A DNA stretch of 64,000 nucleotides from Lutibacter sp. A80 (GTDB taxonomy: Bacteria > Bacteroidota > Bacteroidia > Flavobacteriales > Flavobacteriaceae). Below are positions 42,325 through 51,159 of this stretch, piece by piece. The notes beneath the pieces were generated by a model that worked only from the letters and a program-made list of their open reading frames with translations, had not been told where the DNA came from and did not search any database. Location of the stretch: the NCBI RefSeq assembly GCF_022429645.1, contig NZ_CP092480.1, forward strand, positions 2,400,501 through 2,464,500, in the 5' to 3' direction. The position numbers and the translations under genes were made by a program. Numbering within the stretch: position 1 is the first letter of the stretch; each line of letters begins with the position of its first letter.

Positions 42325-43050
42325 ATGAAACAAGAAAATGTAATACACGTTGAAAACCTTACCAAAAAATTTGGAGATTTTACGGCTGTAAACAACATTA
42401 CTTTCGAAGTTAAAAAAGGTGAAATATTTGGTTTTTTAGGAGCCAATGGAGCAGGAAAAACCACCGCAATGAAAATGTTGATTGGAATCTCCACACCAAC
42501 ATCTGGAGCAGCAAATGTAGCCGGTTTTAATGTGTTTACAAACGCCGAAGCAATTAAAAAAAATATTGGCTATATGAGTCAGAAATTTGCTTTGTATGAT
42601 GATTTAACTGTAAAAGAAAATATTACATTTTTTGGAGGTATTTATGGCTTAAATCGTAAACAAATAAATGAAAAAAGATGCCAGTTAGTTGAAGAATTAG
42701 GCTTGCAAAACATTACAAACAAACTTGTAGGCTCGCTACCACTAGGTTGGAAACAAAAAATATCTTTTTCAGTAGCTCTTTTACACAATCCAAAAATTGT
42801 GTTTTTAGATGAACCAACTGGTGGTGTAGATCCAATTACTAGACGTCAATTTTGGGAAATGATTTATAAAGCTGCTCACCAAGGCACTACCATTTTTGTA
42901 ACAACGCATTATATGGACGAGGCGGAATATTGCGATAGAGTATCTATAATGGTAAACGGTAAAATTGAAGCTTTGGATACACCTAAAAAATTAAAAGAAC
43001 AATTTAATGTAAATAACATGAATGATGTGTTTTTAAAATTAGCAAGGTAA
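42325..43050 (+). CDS. ABC transporter ATP-binding protein (YbhF C-half-like)
   Basis: 241 aa. Walker A is GANGAGKTT, the Q-loop region is YMSQKFALYDDLTVKENI, the signature is altered to LPLGWKQKISF in place of LSGGQ, Walker B is IVFLDEPTGGVDP, and the H-loop is TTHYMDEAEYCDR. The LPLGWKQ form is typical of the second nucleotide-binding half of YbhF-type exporters, so this protein probably pairs with the preceding ATPase as a heterodimer. It is followed 22 nt later by the first permease gene. Confidence 0.9.
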   Translation: MKQENVIHVENLTKKFGDFTAVNNITFEVKKGEIFGFLGANGAGKTTAMKMLIGISTPTSGAANVAGFNVFTNAEAIKKNIGYMSQKFALYDDLTVKENITFFGGIYGLNRKQINEKRCQLVEELGLQNITNKLVGSLPLGWKQKISFSVALLHNPKIVFLDEPTGGVDPITRRQFWEMIYKAAHQGTTIFVTTHYMDEAEYCDRVSIMVNGKIEALDTPKKLKEQFNVNNMNDVFLKLAR

Positions 43051-43072
43051 ACCAACTAACAGTAAGTAAATT

Positions 43073-44179
43073 ATGAAACGTTTTATAGGATTTATAAAAA
43101 AAGAATTTTACCATATTATTAGAGATAAACGTTCGTTGTTTATTCTTTTTGGTATGCCAATTGCACAAATAATGTTATTTGGTTTCGCCATTACCAACGA
43201 AATCAACAATGTAGATATTGCTATTTTAGACCATTCAAAAGATGTAACAACCAAAGAAATTATTAATAAAATTTCAGCTTCAAAATATTTCAGCATTAAG
43301 CAAATGCTAGAAAAAGAAGAAGATATTGCTTCAGTCTTTAAAAAGGGCCACGTTAAGGCAGTTTTAAATTTTGAACAAAACTTTAGTGAGAATTTAATTA
43401 AAGAAAATAAAGCTAACATACAAATTGTTACAGATGCTACAAACCCAAACACAGCCAATACAATTAGTAATTATATTAATGCTATTGTAATTCAATATCA
43501 AAAAGAATTAAATAAAAATAGTGTCTCAAATTACCAAATAAATACTAGAACACGTTTAGTTTACAATCCAGAATTAAAAAGCGTATATATGTTTGTACCT
43601 GGTGTAATGACAATGATTCTTATGCTAGTATCTGCTATGATGACATCTATTTCCATAACTAGAGAAAAAGAATTAGGGACAATGGAAATTCTATTAGTAT
43701 CACCTCTAAAACCTTTTCAGGTTATTATTGGTAAAGTTTTTCCGTATATTTTTCTATCTATAATTAATGCAATCATTATTATTTTATTAAGCATTTTTAT
43801 TTTTAAAATGCCTGTTCAAGGAAGTTTATTTTTATTAGGATTAGAAAGCGTGTTATTCATTATAACATCATTAGCATTAGGTATTTTAATTTCAACAATT
43901 TCTACTACACAACAAACCGCTATGATGATTTCTTTAATGGGATTAATGCTTCCTGTTATTTTGTTATCTGGCTTTATTTTTCCTATTTCAAGTATGCCTT
44001 TACCAATGCAAGTAATAAGTAATATTGTTCCTGCCAAATGGTTTATAATTATTATAAAAGGCATTATGTTAAAGGGTGTTGGGTTGCAATATATATGGAA
44101 AGAAACGCTGATTCTAGCAGGAATGACTGTTTTTTTTATTGGATTAAGCGTAAAGAAATATAAAATTAGATTAGAATAA
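43073..44179 (+). CDS. ABC-2 type permease (YbhS-like)
   Basis: 368 aa. A first membrane helix (about residues 20-40, SLFILFGMPIAQIMLFGFAI) is followed by a periplasmic domain of about 140 residues, then five or so helices from residue about 175 (GVMTMILMLVSAMM; VFPYIFLSIINAIIIILLSIF; LFIITSLALGILIST; MISLMGLMLPVILLSGFIFP; ILAGMTVFFIGL). The REKELGTMEILLVSPL motif after the second helix and FIFPISSMP are ABC-2/YbhS family markers. It should form the transmembrane channel with the next gene product. Confidence 0.92.
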   Translation: MKRFIGFIKKEFYHIIRDKRSLFILFGMPIAQIMLFGFAITNEINNVDIAILDHSKDVTTKEIINKISASKYFSIKQMLEKEEDIASVFKKGHVKAVLNFEQNFSENLIKENKANIQIVTDATNPNTANTISNYINAIVIQYQKELNKNSVSNYQINTRTRLVYNPELKSVYMFVPGVMTMILMLVSAMMTSISITREKELGTMEILLVSPLKPFQVIIGKVFPYIFLSIINAIIIILLSIFIFKMPVQGSLFLLGLESVLFIITSLALGILISTISTTQQTAMMISLMGLMLPVILLSGFIFPISSMPLPMQVISNIVPAKWFIIIIKGIMLKGVGLQYIWKETLILAGMTVFFIGLSVKKYKIRLE

Positions 44180-44254
44180 GTTTTACAATTTCTGAAGGAA
44201 CATAAAAATATTTAAAACACCTGATACAGAATACTAGTTACCAGATACTACAAA

Positions 44255-45376
44255 ATGAAAACAATACTATACATAATACAAAAGGAATTCAAACAAATCT
44301 TTAGAAATAAAGGAATGCTTCCTATTATTTTTATTATGCCTATAATGCAGCTTTTAATATTGTCAAATGCTGCTACTTTTGACATTAAAAATATAAAGTT
44401 TGGATATATTGATAATGACCATACATCAACCTCCAGAGAATTGATTGAAAATTTTAATGCGTCAACATATTTTAATGTACTAAATGATTTTCCTTCAGAA
44501 AAATTAGCAATTTCAGAAATGTTAAACGGAAAAGTAGATGTTGTTTTAGAAATTCCAGAACATTTTGAACGTGACTTACAAACCGAAAAATACAACAGTT
44601 TAGGTGTAACCATTAACGCAATAGATGGTGCAGCTGCAGGCGTAGAAAATGTTTATGTAACTCAAATTATACAACGTTTTAATCAAAAAATAAAAGTGGG
44701 GTTATCTCATATTTCAGACACACAAATTAAACCTGTATACATTGAGACCATTCCTTTGTTTTGGTACAACAAAACCCTAAACTATAAAACATTTATGGTG
44801 CCAGGAATATTGGTTTTACTTGTAACTATGATTATTTTATTTTTATCTGGAATGAACATTGTTCGTGAAAAAGAAATTGGCACTTTAGAGCAAATAAATG
44901 TTACACCAATAAAAAAAAGTCAATTTATAATAGGTAAACTTTTTCCGTTTTGGATCATAGGATTAGGGTTATTATCTATTGGATTAATTATTGCAAAACT
45001 TGTTTTTAACGTTCCAATGGTTGGTAGCTTAGCGCTGATGTATTTATACACTTCCGTTTATATTTTGGTAGTTTTAGGTATTGGGTTATTTATTTCAAAT
45101 TTTACAGACACGCAACAACAAGCTATGTTTATCTCTTGGTTTTTTATGGTTATTTTTATTCTAATGAGCGGCTTATTTACACCTATAGAAAGTATGCCAA
45201 AATGGGCTCAAACAATTACAGAATTTAACCCAATTAGATACTTTGTAGAAATTATGCGAATGGTAATGCTAAAAGGATCCGGGTTAAACGACGTACTTCC
45301 TCAACTAATAAAAACAACTATTTACGCTGTTATTATGAATGGTTTGGCTGTTTGGAGCTATAAAAAAACCTCATAA
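44255..45376 (+). CDS. ABC-2 type permease (YbhR-like)
   Basis: 373 aa with the same layout as the previous permease: N-terminal helix (IIFIMPIMQLLILSNA), periplasmic domain, then a C-terminal bundle with GILVLLVTMIILFLSGMNIV, REKEIGTLEQINVTPI, FPFWIIGLGLLSIGLIIAKL, ISWFFMVIFILMSGLFTPIESMP. It ends the operon, 75 nt after the YbhS-like gene. The pair of related permeases with two ATPases supports a heterodimeric exporter for drugs, lipids or other small amphiphiles; the cargo is unknown. Confidence 0.92.
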   Translation: MKTILYIIQKEFKQIFRNKGMLPIIFIMPIMQLLILSNAATFDIKNIKFGYIDNDHTSTSRELIENFNASTYFNVLNDFPSEKLAISEMLNGKVDVVLEIPEHFERDLQTEKYNSLGVTINAIDGAAAGVENVYVTQIIQRFNQKIKVGLSHISDTQIKPVYIETIPLFWYNKTLNYKTFMVPGILVLLVTMIILFLSGMNIVREKEIGTLEQINVTPIKKSQFIIGKLFPFWIIGLGLLSIGLIIAKLVFNVPMVGSLALMYLYTSVYILVVLGIGLFISNFTDTQQQAMFISWFFMVIFILMSGLFTPIESMPKWAQTITEFNPIRYFVEIMRMVMLKGSGLNDVLPQLIKTTIYAVIMNGLAVWSYKKTS

Positions 45377-45429
45377 TACTTCTCAACTAAAAAAGATACT
45401 AATTACAACATTTAACAATTTCTATTTTG

Positions 45430-45456
45430 TAATTTTGTATTTAGAATCATTCTAAA
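45430..45456 (+). promoter_or_regulatory. sufS promoter -7 element overlapping a Fur-family-like box
   Basis: TAATTTTG (45430-45437) matches the Bacteroidota -7 element; I see no clear -33. Directly after it, TTTAGAATCATTCTAAA (45440-45456) is a perfect palindrome of two 8-bp arms around one base. It has the 7-1-7 geometry of Fur/PerR/Zur boxes and covers the likely transcript start. Iron or oxidative control of an Fe-S assembly gene would fit, but the binding protein is not shown here. Confidence 0.6.
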
Positions 45457-45464
45457 AAAAGAAA

Positions 45465-46679
45465 ATGATAGATATTGATAAAATTAGAGCTGATTTTCCT
45501 ATTCTAAAAGAAACAGTAAATGGAAAACCATTAGTTTATTTAGACAATGCTGCAACAAGTCAAACACCACAAGTTGTAATAAATTCCATTGTAGATTATT
45601 ACACCACTATAAATTCCAATATTCATAGAGGCGTTCATACCTTAAGTCAAAAAGCTACCGATGCTTACGAACAAGCTCGTTTAAAATTACAACAGCATTT
45701 TAATGCTAAAAAAAACTATGAAATTATACTAACCGCAGGTACAACACACAGTATTAATATTGTTGCTACTGGCTTTACCTCATTATTAAATAAAGGTGAT
45801 GAAATTATAGTTTCTGCCCTAGAACACCATTCAAACATAGTTCCTTGGCAAATGTTATGCGAACGTACTGGAGCCATTTTAAAGGTTATTCCAATGAATT
45901 TAGATGGTGATTTAGTACTTACTGAATACGATAAATTACTATCTAACAAAACAAAGCTAGTTTTTGTAAATCACGTTTCAAATGCTCTAGGTACCATAAA
46001 CCCTATTGAAGAAATTATTGAAAAAGCACATAATGTAAACGCAGCAGTTTTAATTGATGGCGCACAAAGTTGCCCACATATTAAACCCGATGTTCAAGCT
46101 TTAGATGTAGATTTTTACGTAGCATCTGCTCATAAATTATGTGGACCAACAGGTGTTGGTATTTTATACGGAAAAGAAGAATGGTTGAACAAATTGCCTC
46201 CTTACCAAGGTGGTGGTGAAATGATTAAACAAGTTACTTTTGAAAAAACAACTTATGCCGATTTACCGCATAAATTTGAAGCAGGTACACCAAATATTGC
46301 TGGAGGAATTGCCTTTGGAACAGCCATTGATTATATGAATGAAATTGGCTTTAAAAATATTGCCGCTTACGAAGATGAATTATTAAACTATGCTACCAAA
46401 AAATTACTTGAAATTGAAGGTTTAAAAATTTATGGAACTTCAAAACATAAAACCTCCGTAATTTCATTTAATATTGGAACAATTCATCCGTACGACATTG
46501 GTTCAATTATCGATAAATTAGGAATTGCTGTAAGAACTGGACATCACTGTGCGCAACCAATAATGGATTTTTATAAGATTCCTGGAACTGTACGTGCCTC
46601 TTTTTCGTTTTACAATACCTTTAAAGAAGTAGATATGTTATACGAAGCTTTATTAAAAGCTAAAATGATGTTATCATAA
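45465..46679 (+). CDS. sufS: Cysteine desulfurase, SufS type
   Basis: 404 aa, the usual SufS length. It takes sulfur from L-cysteine with pyridoxal phosphate and delivers it for Fe-S cluster assembly in the cytoplasm. Visible motifs: YLDNAATSQTP near the N-terminus, TAGTTHSIN, EHHSNIVPW, DGAQSCPH, the PLP lysine in ASAHKLCGPTG, and the catalytic Cys at about residue 362 in RTGHHCAQP, the group II (SufS) form. It stands alone here, without sufBCD or sufE next to it, and has its own promoter with a Fur-family-like palindrome. A terminator follows. Confidence 0.95.
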   Translation: MIDIDKIRADFPILKETVNGKPLVYLDNAATSQTPQVVINSIVDYYTTINSNIHRGVHTLSQKATDAYEQARLKLQQHFNAKKNYEIILTAGTTHSINIVATGFTSLLNKGDEIIVSALEHHSNIVPWQMLCERTGAILKVIPMNLDGDLVLTEYDKLLSNKTKLVFVNHVSNALGTINPIEEIIEKAHNVNAAVLIDGAQSCPHIKPDVQALDVDFYVASAHKLCGPTGVGILYGKEEWLNKLPPYQGGGEMIKQVTFEKTTYADLPHKFEAGTPNIAGGIAFGTAIDYMNEIGFKNIAAYEDELLNYATKKLLEIEGLKIYGTSKHKTSVISFNIGTIHPYDIGSIIDKLGIAVRTGHHCAQPIMDFYKIPGTVRASFSFYNTFKEVDMLYEALLKAKMMLS

Positions 46680-46726
46680 GTTTTAAAGTTGCAAAGTAAA
46701 AAGTTTGAAAATCATTCAAAAATAGC

Positions 46727-46762
46727 AAACCTAACAAGTTTTAAAAACCTGTTAGGTTTTTT
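46727..46762 (+). terminator. Intrinsic terminator after sufS
   Basis: AAACCTAACA (46727-46736) pairs with TGTTAGGTTT (46750-46759) around a 13-nt loop and runs into a T tract to 46762. It sits about 50 nt past the sufS stop. Confidence 0.8.
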
Positions 46763-46776
46763 AAGTTATAATTTGT

Positions 46777-46841
46777 AATTCTTGTAAAAACAGGAATCTA
46801 AAACAGGCGTAAATATGGATTCTTACCTTCGCAGGAATAAC
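46777..46841. repeat. Degenerate REP-like inverted repeat
   Basis: The string GATTCTTACCTTCGCAGGAA and the imperfect reverse complement AATTCTTGTAAAAACAGGAATC resemble the ATTCCTGCGAAGGCAGGAAT-type intergenic repeat common in flavobacteria. It lies in the gap between convergent sufS and rnhA genes. Confidence 0.5.
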
Positions 46842-46907
46842 AGGGAAATTGAAAAAAAACAACTCCAAACTAACTTTAAATTGTTAATTCATAATTACCA
46901 ATCAACG

Positions 46908-47540
46908 CTACTTTCTTCCAAAATCAGCTGGAATTTCACCCCAAGCTTTGGTTTCCCACTTTAATATTTTGGTAGTATAAGTATGCTCTTTCAACCATTT
47001 TTCGGCACGTTTTACAAAATCGAACAATAATTTATTTTTTGAAGTTATTTGTAAATTGGTTCTACATTGCCCTTTTTTAACCCAAGAAATAGCAATTTTA
47101 GAATCTGAATAAATTGGAATATCTAAATTTCGTTGTTTTAAATAGCCCAATCCGTGAACTAAAGCTAAAAACTCACCAATATTATTAGTTCCTTGCTCAA
47201 AAGGTCCTTGAATAAATAATTGCTTTTTATCTTTTGTAGTTACACCTCTGTATTCCATTTTCCCTGGATTACCGGCACAAGCAGCATCTACAGCAATTGA
47301 ATTTAATATCGGTTTTCCATATTTTTTTAATTCCTCTGCAGAAAGCTTTACTGTTTTTGTGTCTTTACCAACATAATCTTTGTAATTTCCTTTAAAAGCA
47401 GCTTCAGCAGCTTCTTTTGAAGCAAAAGATTTGTATTGTGCACCCGTAAAGTTCGAAATTTGCTTTTTACAGACATTCCAAGAAGTAAAAACGCCTTTTT
47501 TATGACCATTCCAAACTACATAAAACTTTTTTTTTGCCAT
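46908..47540 (-). CDS. rnhA: Ribonuclease HI with N-terminal viroplasmin-like domain
   Basis: 210 aa. Residues 1-50 are a caulimovirus viroplasmin-type domain (KKKFYVVWNGHKKGVFTSW, KSFASKEAAEAAF) that binds RNA/DNA hybrid or dsRNA. Residues about 75-210 are RNase H1: SIAVDAACAGNPG (first Asp), NNIGEFLALVHGL (Glu), PIYSDSKIAISWV (second Asp). It cuts the RNA strand of RNA/DNA hybrids. This domain pair is common in Bacteroidota and eukaryotic RNase H1. It starts 4 nt after purN and is co-transcribed with it. Confidence 0.92.
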   Translation of the reverse strand: MAKKKFYVVWNGHKKGVFTSWNVCKKQISNFTGAQYKSFASKEAAEAAFKGNYKDYVGKDTKTVKLSAEELKKYGKPILNSIAVDAACAGNPGKMEYRGVTTKDKKQLFIQGPFEQGTNNIGEFLALVHGLGYLKQRNLDIPIYSDSKIAISWVKKGQCRTNLQITSKNKLLFDFVKRAEKWLKEHTYTTKILKWETKAWGEIPADFGRK

Positions 47541-47544
47541 AAAA

Positions 47545-48111
47545 CTATAAATCTAATACAACTTGTTCTATAATTTTTGGGAAAAACTCATACTCTAATT
47601 TATGTATTTTTTTAGCTACATCTTCAGCTGTATCGGTTTTTAAAACTTCAAATCGCTCTTGAAATACAATAGCTCCTTCATCATAATTTTCGTTTACATA
47701 ATGAATTGTAATTCCAGATTCAGTTTCATTATTTTTAACCACAGCTTCGTGCACATGCATTCCATACATTCCTTTACCTCCATATTTAGGCAACAAAGCA
47801 GGATGTATATTTAGTATCTTATTTGGAAATGCTTCAATAATTTCGGTTGGAATTTTCCATAAAAAACCCGCTAAAACAATAAAATCTGCTTTTTCTTTTA
47901 AAATAGTTAAAATTTTATCCGAAGTAAAAAAATCACTTTTATTAAAGTTTATACTACTAACATTTAATCTTTTAGCACGTTCTAAAACTTTAGCATCCTT
48001 CTTATTTGATAGCACTTGAACAACAGATATAAATTTATTATTTTTAAAGTATTTAATAATATTTTCGGCGTTAGTTCCTGAACCAGAGGCTAATATAACA
48101 ATACGTTTCAT
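47545..48111 (-). CDS. purN: Phosphoribosylglycinamide formyltransferase
   Basis: 188 aa, the normal PurN length. It transfers a formyl group from 10-formyl-THF to GAR in purine synthesis. The N-terminal loop VILASGSGTNAENII (residues 5-19) binds GAR phosphate. The catalytic Asn-His pair is in LNIHPALLPKYGGKGMYG and the Asp is in YDEGAIVFQ, after the ESGITIHYVNE segment. It heads a minus-strand pair with rnhA and is divergent from acpP. Confidence 0.95.
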   Translation of the reverse strand: MKRIVILASGSGTNAENIIKYFKNNKFISVVQVLSNKKDAKVLERAKRLNVSSINFNKSDFFTSDKILTILKEKADFIVLAGFLWKIPTEIIEAFPNKILNIHPALLPKYGGKGMYGMHVHEAVVKNNETESGITIHYVNENYDEGAIVFQERFEVLKTDTAEDVAKKIHKLEYEFFPKIIEQVVLDL

Positions 48112-48334
48112 CTAAAAATTTATTATTTTTTATAATTTTTTAAAAAAGAAAAAGTAAAAAATTATATGATATTGTATCACAAATAAAACAAATAATTAGT
48201 AACTTTCGCCGCTTAAATAAAAAAACTTTTATTATTTTTAATCTGTTAATAAGTACTTTTATTAATTAAAAGATTTTCATTTAAATAAAGTTTTATATTT
48301 TTGCCGAGTAATTAAATTTAAAAATTAAAGAATT
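48112..48334. other. Divergent intergenic region purN/acpP
   Basis: 223 bp with no ORF. The plus-strand promoter of acpP is at its right end. TAACTTTC at 48200-48207 is a 7/8 match to the -7 element on the plus strand but has no well-spaced -33. No clear minus-strand promoter for purN was found. Confidence 0.5.
48274..48303 (+). promoter_or_regulatory. acpP promoter
   Basis: TATTTTTG at 48296-48303 is a full match to TAnnTTTG. The -33 position has only a T-run (48274-48277). Transcription would start near 48310, giving a leader of about 25 nt before ATG 48335. Confidence 0.6.
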
Positions 48335-48571
48335 ATGTCAGACATTGCATCAAGAGTAAAAGCCATTATCGTAGATAAATTAGGCGTTGACGAAAATGAA
48401 GTAACAATAGAAGCTAGCTTTACTAACGATTTAGGAGCAGACTCACTTGATACTGTTGAGTTAATTATGGAATTCGAAAAAGAATTCGATATTCAAATTC
48501 CAGACGATCAGGCTGAAAACATCGGTACTGTTGGTCAAGCAATTAGCTATATAGAAGACGCAAAAAAGTAA
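48335..48571 (+). CDS. acpP: Acyl carrier protein
   Basis: 78 aa, acidic, with the phosphopantetheine site Ser37 in [15 protein letters not shown]. It carries growing acyl chains in type II fatty acid synthesis. It is followed 6 nt later by fabF and then rnc, the usual acpP-fabF-rnc order. Confidence 0.97.
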   Translation: MSDIASRVKAIIVDKLGVDENEVTIEASFTNDLGADSLDTVELIMEFEKEFDIQIPDDQAENIGTVGQAISYIEDAKK

Positions 48572-48577
48572 TTTTAT

Positions 48578-49828
48578 ATGGAAATTAAACGAGTTGTAGT
48601 AACTGGACTTGGGGCATTAACACCAATTGGAAACACTGTTGAACAATTTTGGAATGGGCTAACTAATGGAATTAGTGGTGCCGCTCCAATCACGTATTTT
48701 GATGCGTCCAAGTTCAAAACTCGTTTTGCTTGTGAGCTTAAAAACTTTGATGTTAAAGATCATCTTGACAGAAAAGAAGCTCGAAAAATGGATAGATTTA
48801 CACAGTATGCCATGGTGTCTACTGAAGAAGCTATTCAAGATTCTAAACTAGATTTAGAAAATATTGATAAAAATAGAGTTGGTGTTATTTGGGGAGCCGG
48901 AATTGGTGGATTAGAAACATTCCAAAATGAATGTATCAGTTTTGCTAAAGGTGACGGTACTCCTAGATTTAACCCATTTTTTATTCCTAAAATGATAGCT
49001 GATATTGCTCCTGGTCAAATTTCTATAAAATATGGATTTAGAGGACCAAACTTTGCAACAGTTTCAGCTTGCGCATCATCATCTAATGCTATAATTGATG
49101 CCTTAAACTATATTCGTTTAGGATATGCAGATGTAATGGTTTCTGGAGGTTCAGAAGCAGCAGTTACAATTGCAGGTATGGGAGGATTTAACTCGTTACA
49201 AGCACTTTCTACAAGAAATGATGACCCTTCAACAGCATCAAGACCTTTTGACAAAGACAGAGATGGTTTTGTTTTAGGTGAAGGTTCTGGAACATTAATA
49301 CTTGAAGAATATGAGCACGCTATTGCTAGAGGTGCTAAAATTTATGCTGAAGTTGGTGGAGGCGGTTTATCTGCCGATGCTTACCACATTACAGCTCCTC
49401 ACCCAGACGGTTTAGGCGCTTATAATGTTATGGCAAATTGCTTAAAAGATTCTGGATTAAAACCTGAAGATGTTGATGCCATAAACATGCACGGAACTGC
49501 TACTCCTCTTGGTGATATTGCAGAGTCTAAAGCAATAATAGAAGTTTTTGGTGAGCATGCATATGCACTTAACATTAACTCAACTAAGTCAATGACAGGT
49601 CATTTATTAGGTGCTGCCGGAGCAGTTGAAGCTATCGCTTCAATACTTGCTATTAATAACGGTATTGTACCTCCTACAATCAATCATTTTAATGATGATG
49701 ATCAAATTGACAGTAAATTAAACTTTACGTTTAATAAACCTCAAAAACGTACTGTAAACGTTGCCATGAGTAATACTTTTGGCTTTGGAGGACACAATGC
49801 TTGTGTACTCTTTAAAAAATTTGAATAA
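48578..49828 (+). CDS. fabF: Beta-ketoacyl-ACP synthase II
   Basis: 416 aa. The thiolase-fold condensing enzyme elongates acyl-ACP with malonyl-ACP. The catalytic triad is visible: Cys in VSACASSSNAI (about residue 164), His in NMHGTATPLGD, and His in STKSMTGHLLGAAGAVEA. N-terminal VVVTGLGALTPIGN and C-terminal NTFGFGGHNACVLFKK are family signatures. It is co-transcribed with acpP and rnc. Confidence 0.97.
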   Translation: MEIKRVVVTGLGALTPIGNTVEQFWNGLTNGISGAAPITYFDASKFKTRFACELKNFDVKDHLDRKEARKMDRFTQYAMVSTEEAIQDSKLDLENIDKNRVGVIWGAGIGGLETFQNECISFAKGDGTPRFNPFFIPKMIADIAPGQISIKYGFRGPNFATVSACASSSNAIIDALNYIRLGYADVMVSGGSEAAVTIAGMGGFNSLQALSTRNDDPSTASRPFDKDRDGFVLGEGSGTLILEEYEHAIARGAKIYAEVGGGGLSADAYHITAPHPDGLGAYNVMANCLKDSGLKPEDVDAINMHGTATPLGDIAESKAIIEVFGEHAYALNINSTKSMTGHLLGAAGAVEAIASILAINNGIVPPTINHFNDDDQIDSKLNFTFNKPQKRTVNVAMSNTFGFGGHNACVLFKKFE

Positions 49829-49840
49829 CAAAACACCTGA

Positions 49841-50581
49841 ATGAACTTCATTCGAAAAATTATTGATACTCGTACTGAAAATGACGAGACTTTTTACTTA
49901 GAATTAAAAAAAGTAATAGGGTTTAAACCTAAAAATTTAAATTATTATAAGAAAGCTTTTGTTCATCGCTCCATAAAAGAAGTAGATGAAAAAACAGGCC
50001 TTCCTGTTAACTATGAACGCTTAGAGTTTTTAGGAGATGCAATGCTAAGTTCTATTATTGCTGCATATCTATTTGAAGAAGTACCTTCTGGAGATGAAGG
50101 ATATCTTACTAAAATGCGCTCTAAAATTGTTAGTAGAGACCATTTAAATGAACTTGGAAAAGACTTAGATCTATTTAGATTTGTTAGAAGTAATGTAGCA
50201 AAATCTAAATTTGGAGAAAACGTACACGGAAACATTTTTGAAGCATTAGTTGGTGCCATTTATTTAGATAGAGGTTATAATTATTGCAAAAAATTTATTT
50301 TTAAAAGAGTTGTTGTACCCTATGTAGATGTACCAAAATTAGAAGGAAAAATAACAAGCTACAAAAGTTTATTTATTGAATGGTGCCAAAAAGTTAAAAA
50401 CGATTTTGTTTTTGAAGTTTATGAAGATTCTGGAAACGATATAACAAAACACTTTAGCGTTAAATTATTTTTAGACGGTAAAATAGTTGCAAAAGGAAGA
50501 GCTACATCTAAAAAGAAAGCCGAAGAAACTGCCGCAAAAAGAGCATATTACGCATTCCAACAAGAAATTTCTAACTTTTAG
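49841..50581 (+). CDS. rnc: Ribonuclease III
   Basis: 246 aa. An RNase III domain carries the signature ERLEFLGDAMLSSIIAAYLFEE (residues about 61-82), and the second catalytic acidic region is in GNIFEALVGAIYLDRGY. A C-terminal dsRNA-binding domain has DITKHFSVKLFLDGKIVAKG then SKKKAEETAAKRAYYAF. It processes rRNA precursors and other dsRNA. The start is 12 nt after the fabF stop. Confidence 0.96.
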   Translation: MNFIRKIIDTRTENDETFYLELKKVIGFKPKNLNYYKKAFVHRSIKEVDEKTGLPVNYERLEFLGDAMLSSIIAAYLFEEVPSGDEGYLTKMRSKIVSRDHLNELGKDLDLFRFVRSNVAKSKFGENVHGNIFEALVGAIYLDRGYNYCKKFIFKRVVVPYVDVPKLEGKITSYKSLFIEWCQKVKNDFVFEVYEDSGNDITKHFSVKLFLDGKIVAKGRATSKKKAEETAAKRAYYAFQQEISNF

Positions 50582-50701
50582 CTATAGCTTATCACTGCAA
50601 AATATTTTACAAATTTACACTTAACGAATACGATTTCGTAAAATAATTAGTTACTGTTATTAAACAGTAGTACTTTTACAAAATTAATATTCATTCTTTA
50701 T
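50582..50701 (+). promoter_or_regulatory. Possible terminator hairpin and promoter between rnc and the IPExxxVDY gene
   Basis: A small hairpin (TACTGTT 50652-50658, AACAGTA 50663-50669) overlaps TACTTTTA (50671-50678), a 7/8 match to the -7 element, with TTAG 20 bp upstream (50647-50650). Either it weakly ends the rnc transcript or it starts the pyk transcript; the sequence does not decide. Confidence 0.35.
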
Positions 50702-51157
50702 ATGCAGGTATTCACATTTGATTTAGAAGATGATTATTTATTAATTGGAATTCATTCAACCGAAGAAGACTATAGATTGGCTTATTTAATAAATCAACAT
50801 TTAAACACTAAATTTGTTAGATATAAACATAATTTAGATTTTGAAAATTCTACTATCGAATTCCCTTTATTTGAATATAAAGATGAAAAAACTTACTTAA
50901 ATTATTATTTAATAAATAATAAATGCATACAAGTTGTTGACGATCAATATAACGATGGTTTATTTGGAGGAAATTACAGTACAACCTCTTATTTATTACC
51001 AGAAATAAAGAAAGTTGACTTCTTATTAAAAATTGAAGGATGTACATCTGAGTTTATTTTAGAATTAGTTGATAAATTAAATAAAATAAGCGAAATTATC
51101 ACTTCATTTCAAATTGAAACAAACACATTAAAATCAAAATATAATCTAATTTTTTAA
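50702..51157 (+). CDS. IPExxxVDY family protein
   Basis: 151 aa, no signal peptide or membrane segment, so probably cytoplasmic. It carries the family motif in the form LPEIKKVDFLLKIEG at about residues 100-114. The family is a small uncharacterised one restricted to Bacteroidota, commonly beside pyk and rnc as here. The stop is 2 nt before the pyk start, so the two are translated together. No biochemical role is known to me; linkage hints at a link to pyruvate kinase or to the rnc/fatty-acid cluster, which is inference only. Confidence 0.85.
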   Translation: MQVFTFDLEDDYLLIGIHSTEEDYRLAYLINQHLNTKFVRYKHNLDFENSTIEFPLFEYKDEKTYLNYYLINNKCIQVVDDQYNDGLFGGNYSTTSYLLPEIKKVDFLLKIEGCTSEFILELVDKLNKISEIITSFQIETNTLKSKYNLIF

Positions 51158-51159
51158 CA

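Noticed and set aside
43108-44613. Minus-strand ORFs within the permease genes
   Set aside because: They are antisense images of hydrophobic coding sequence, without start context or conserved motifs.
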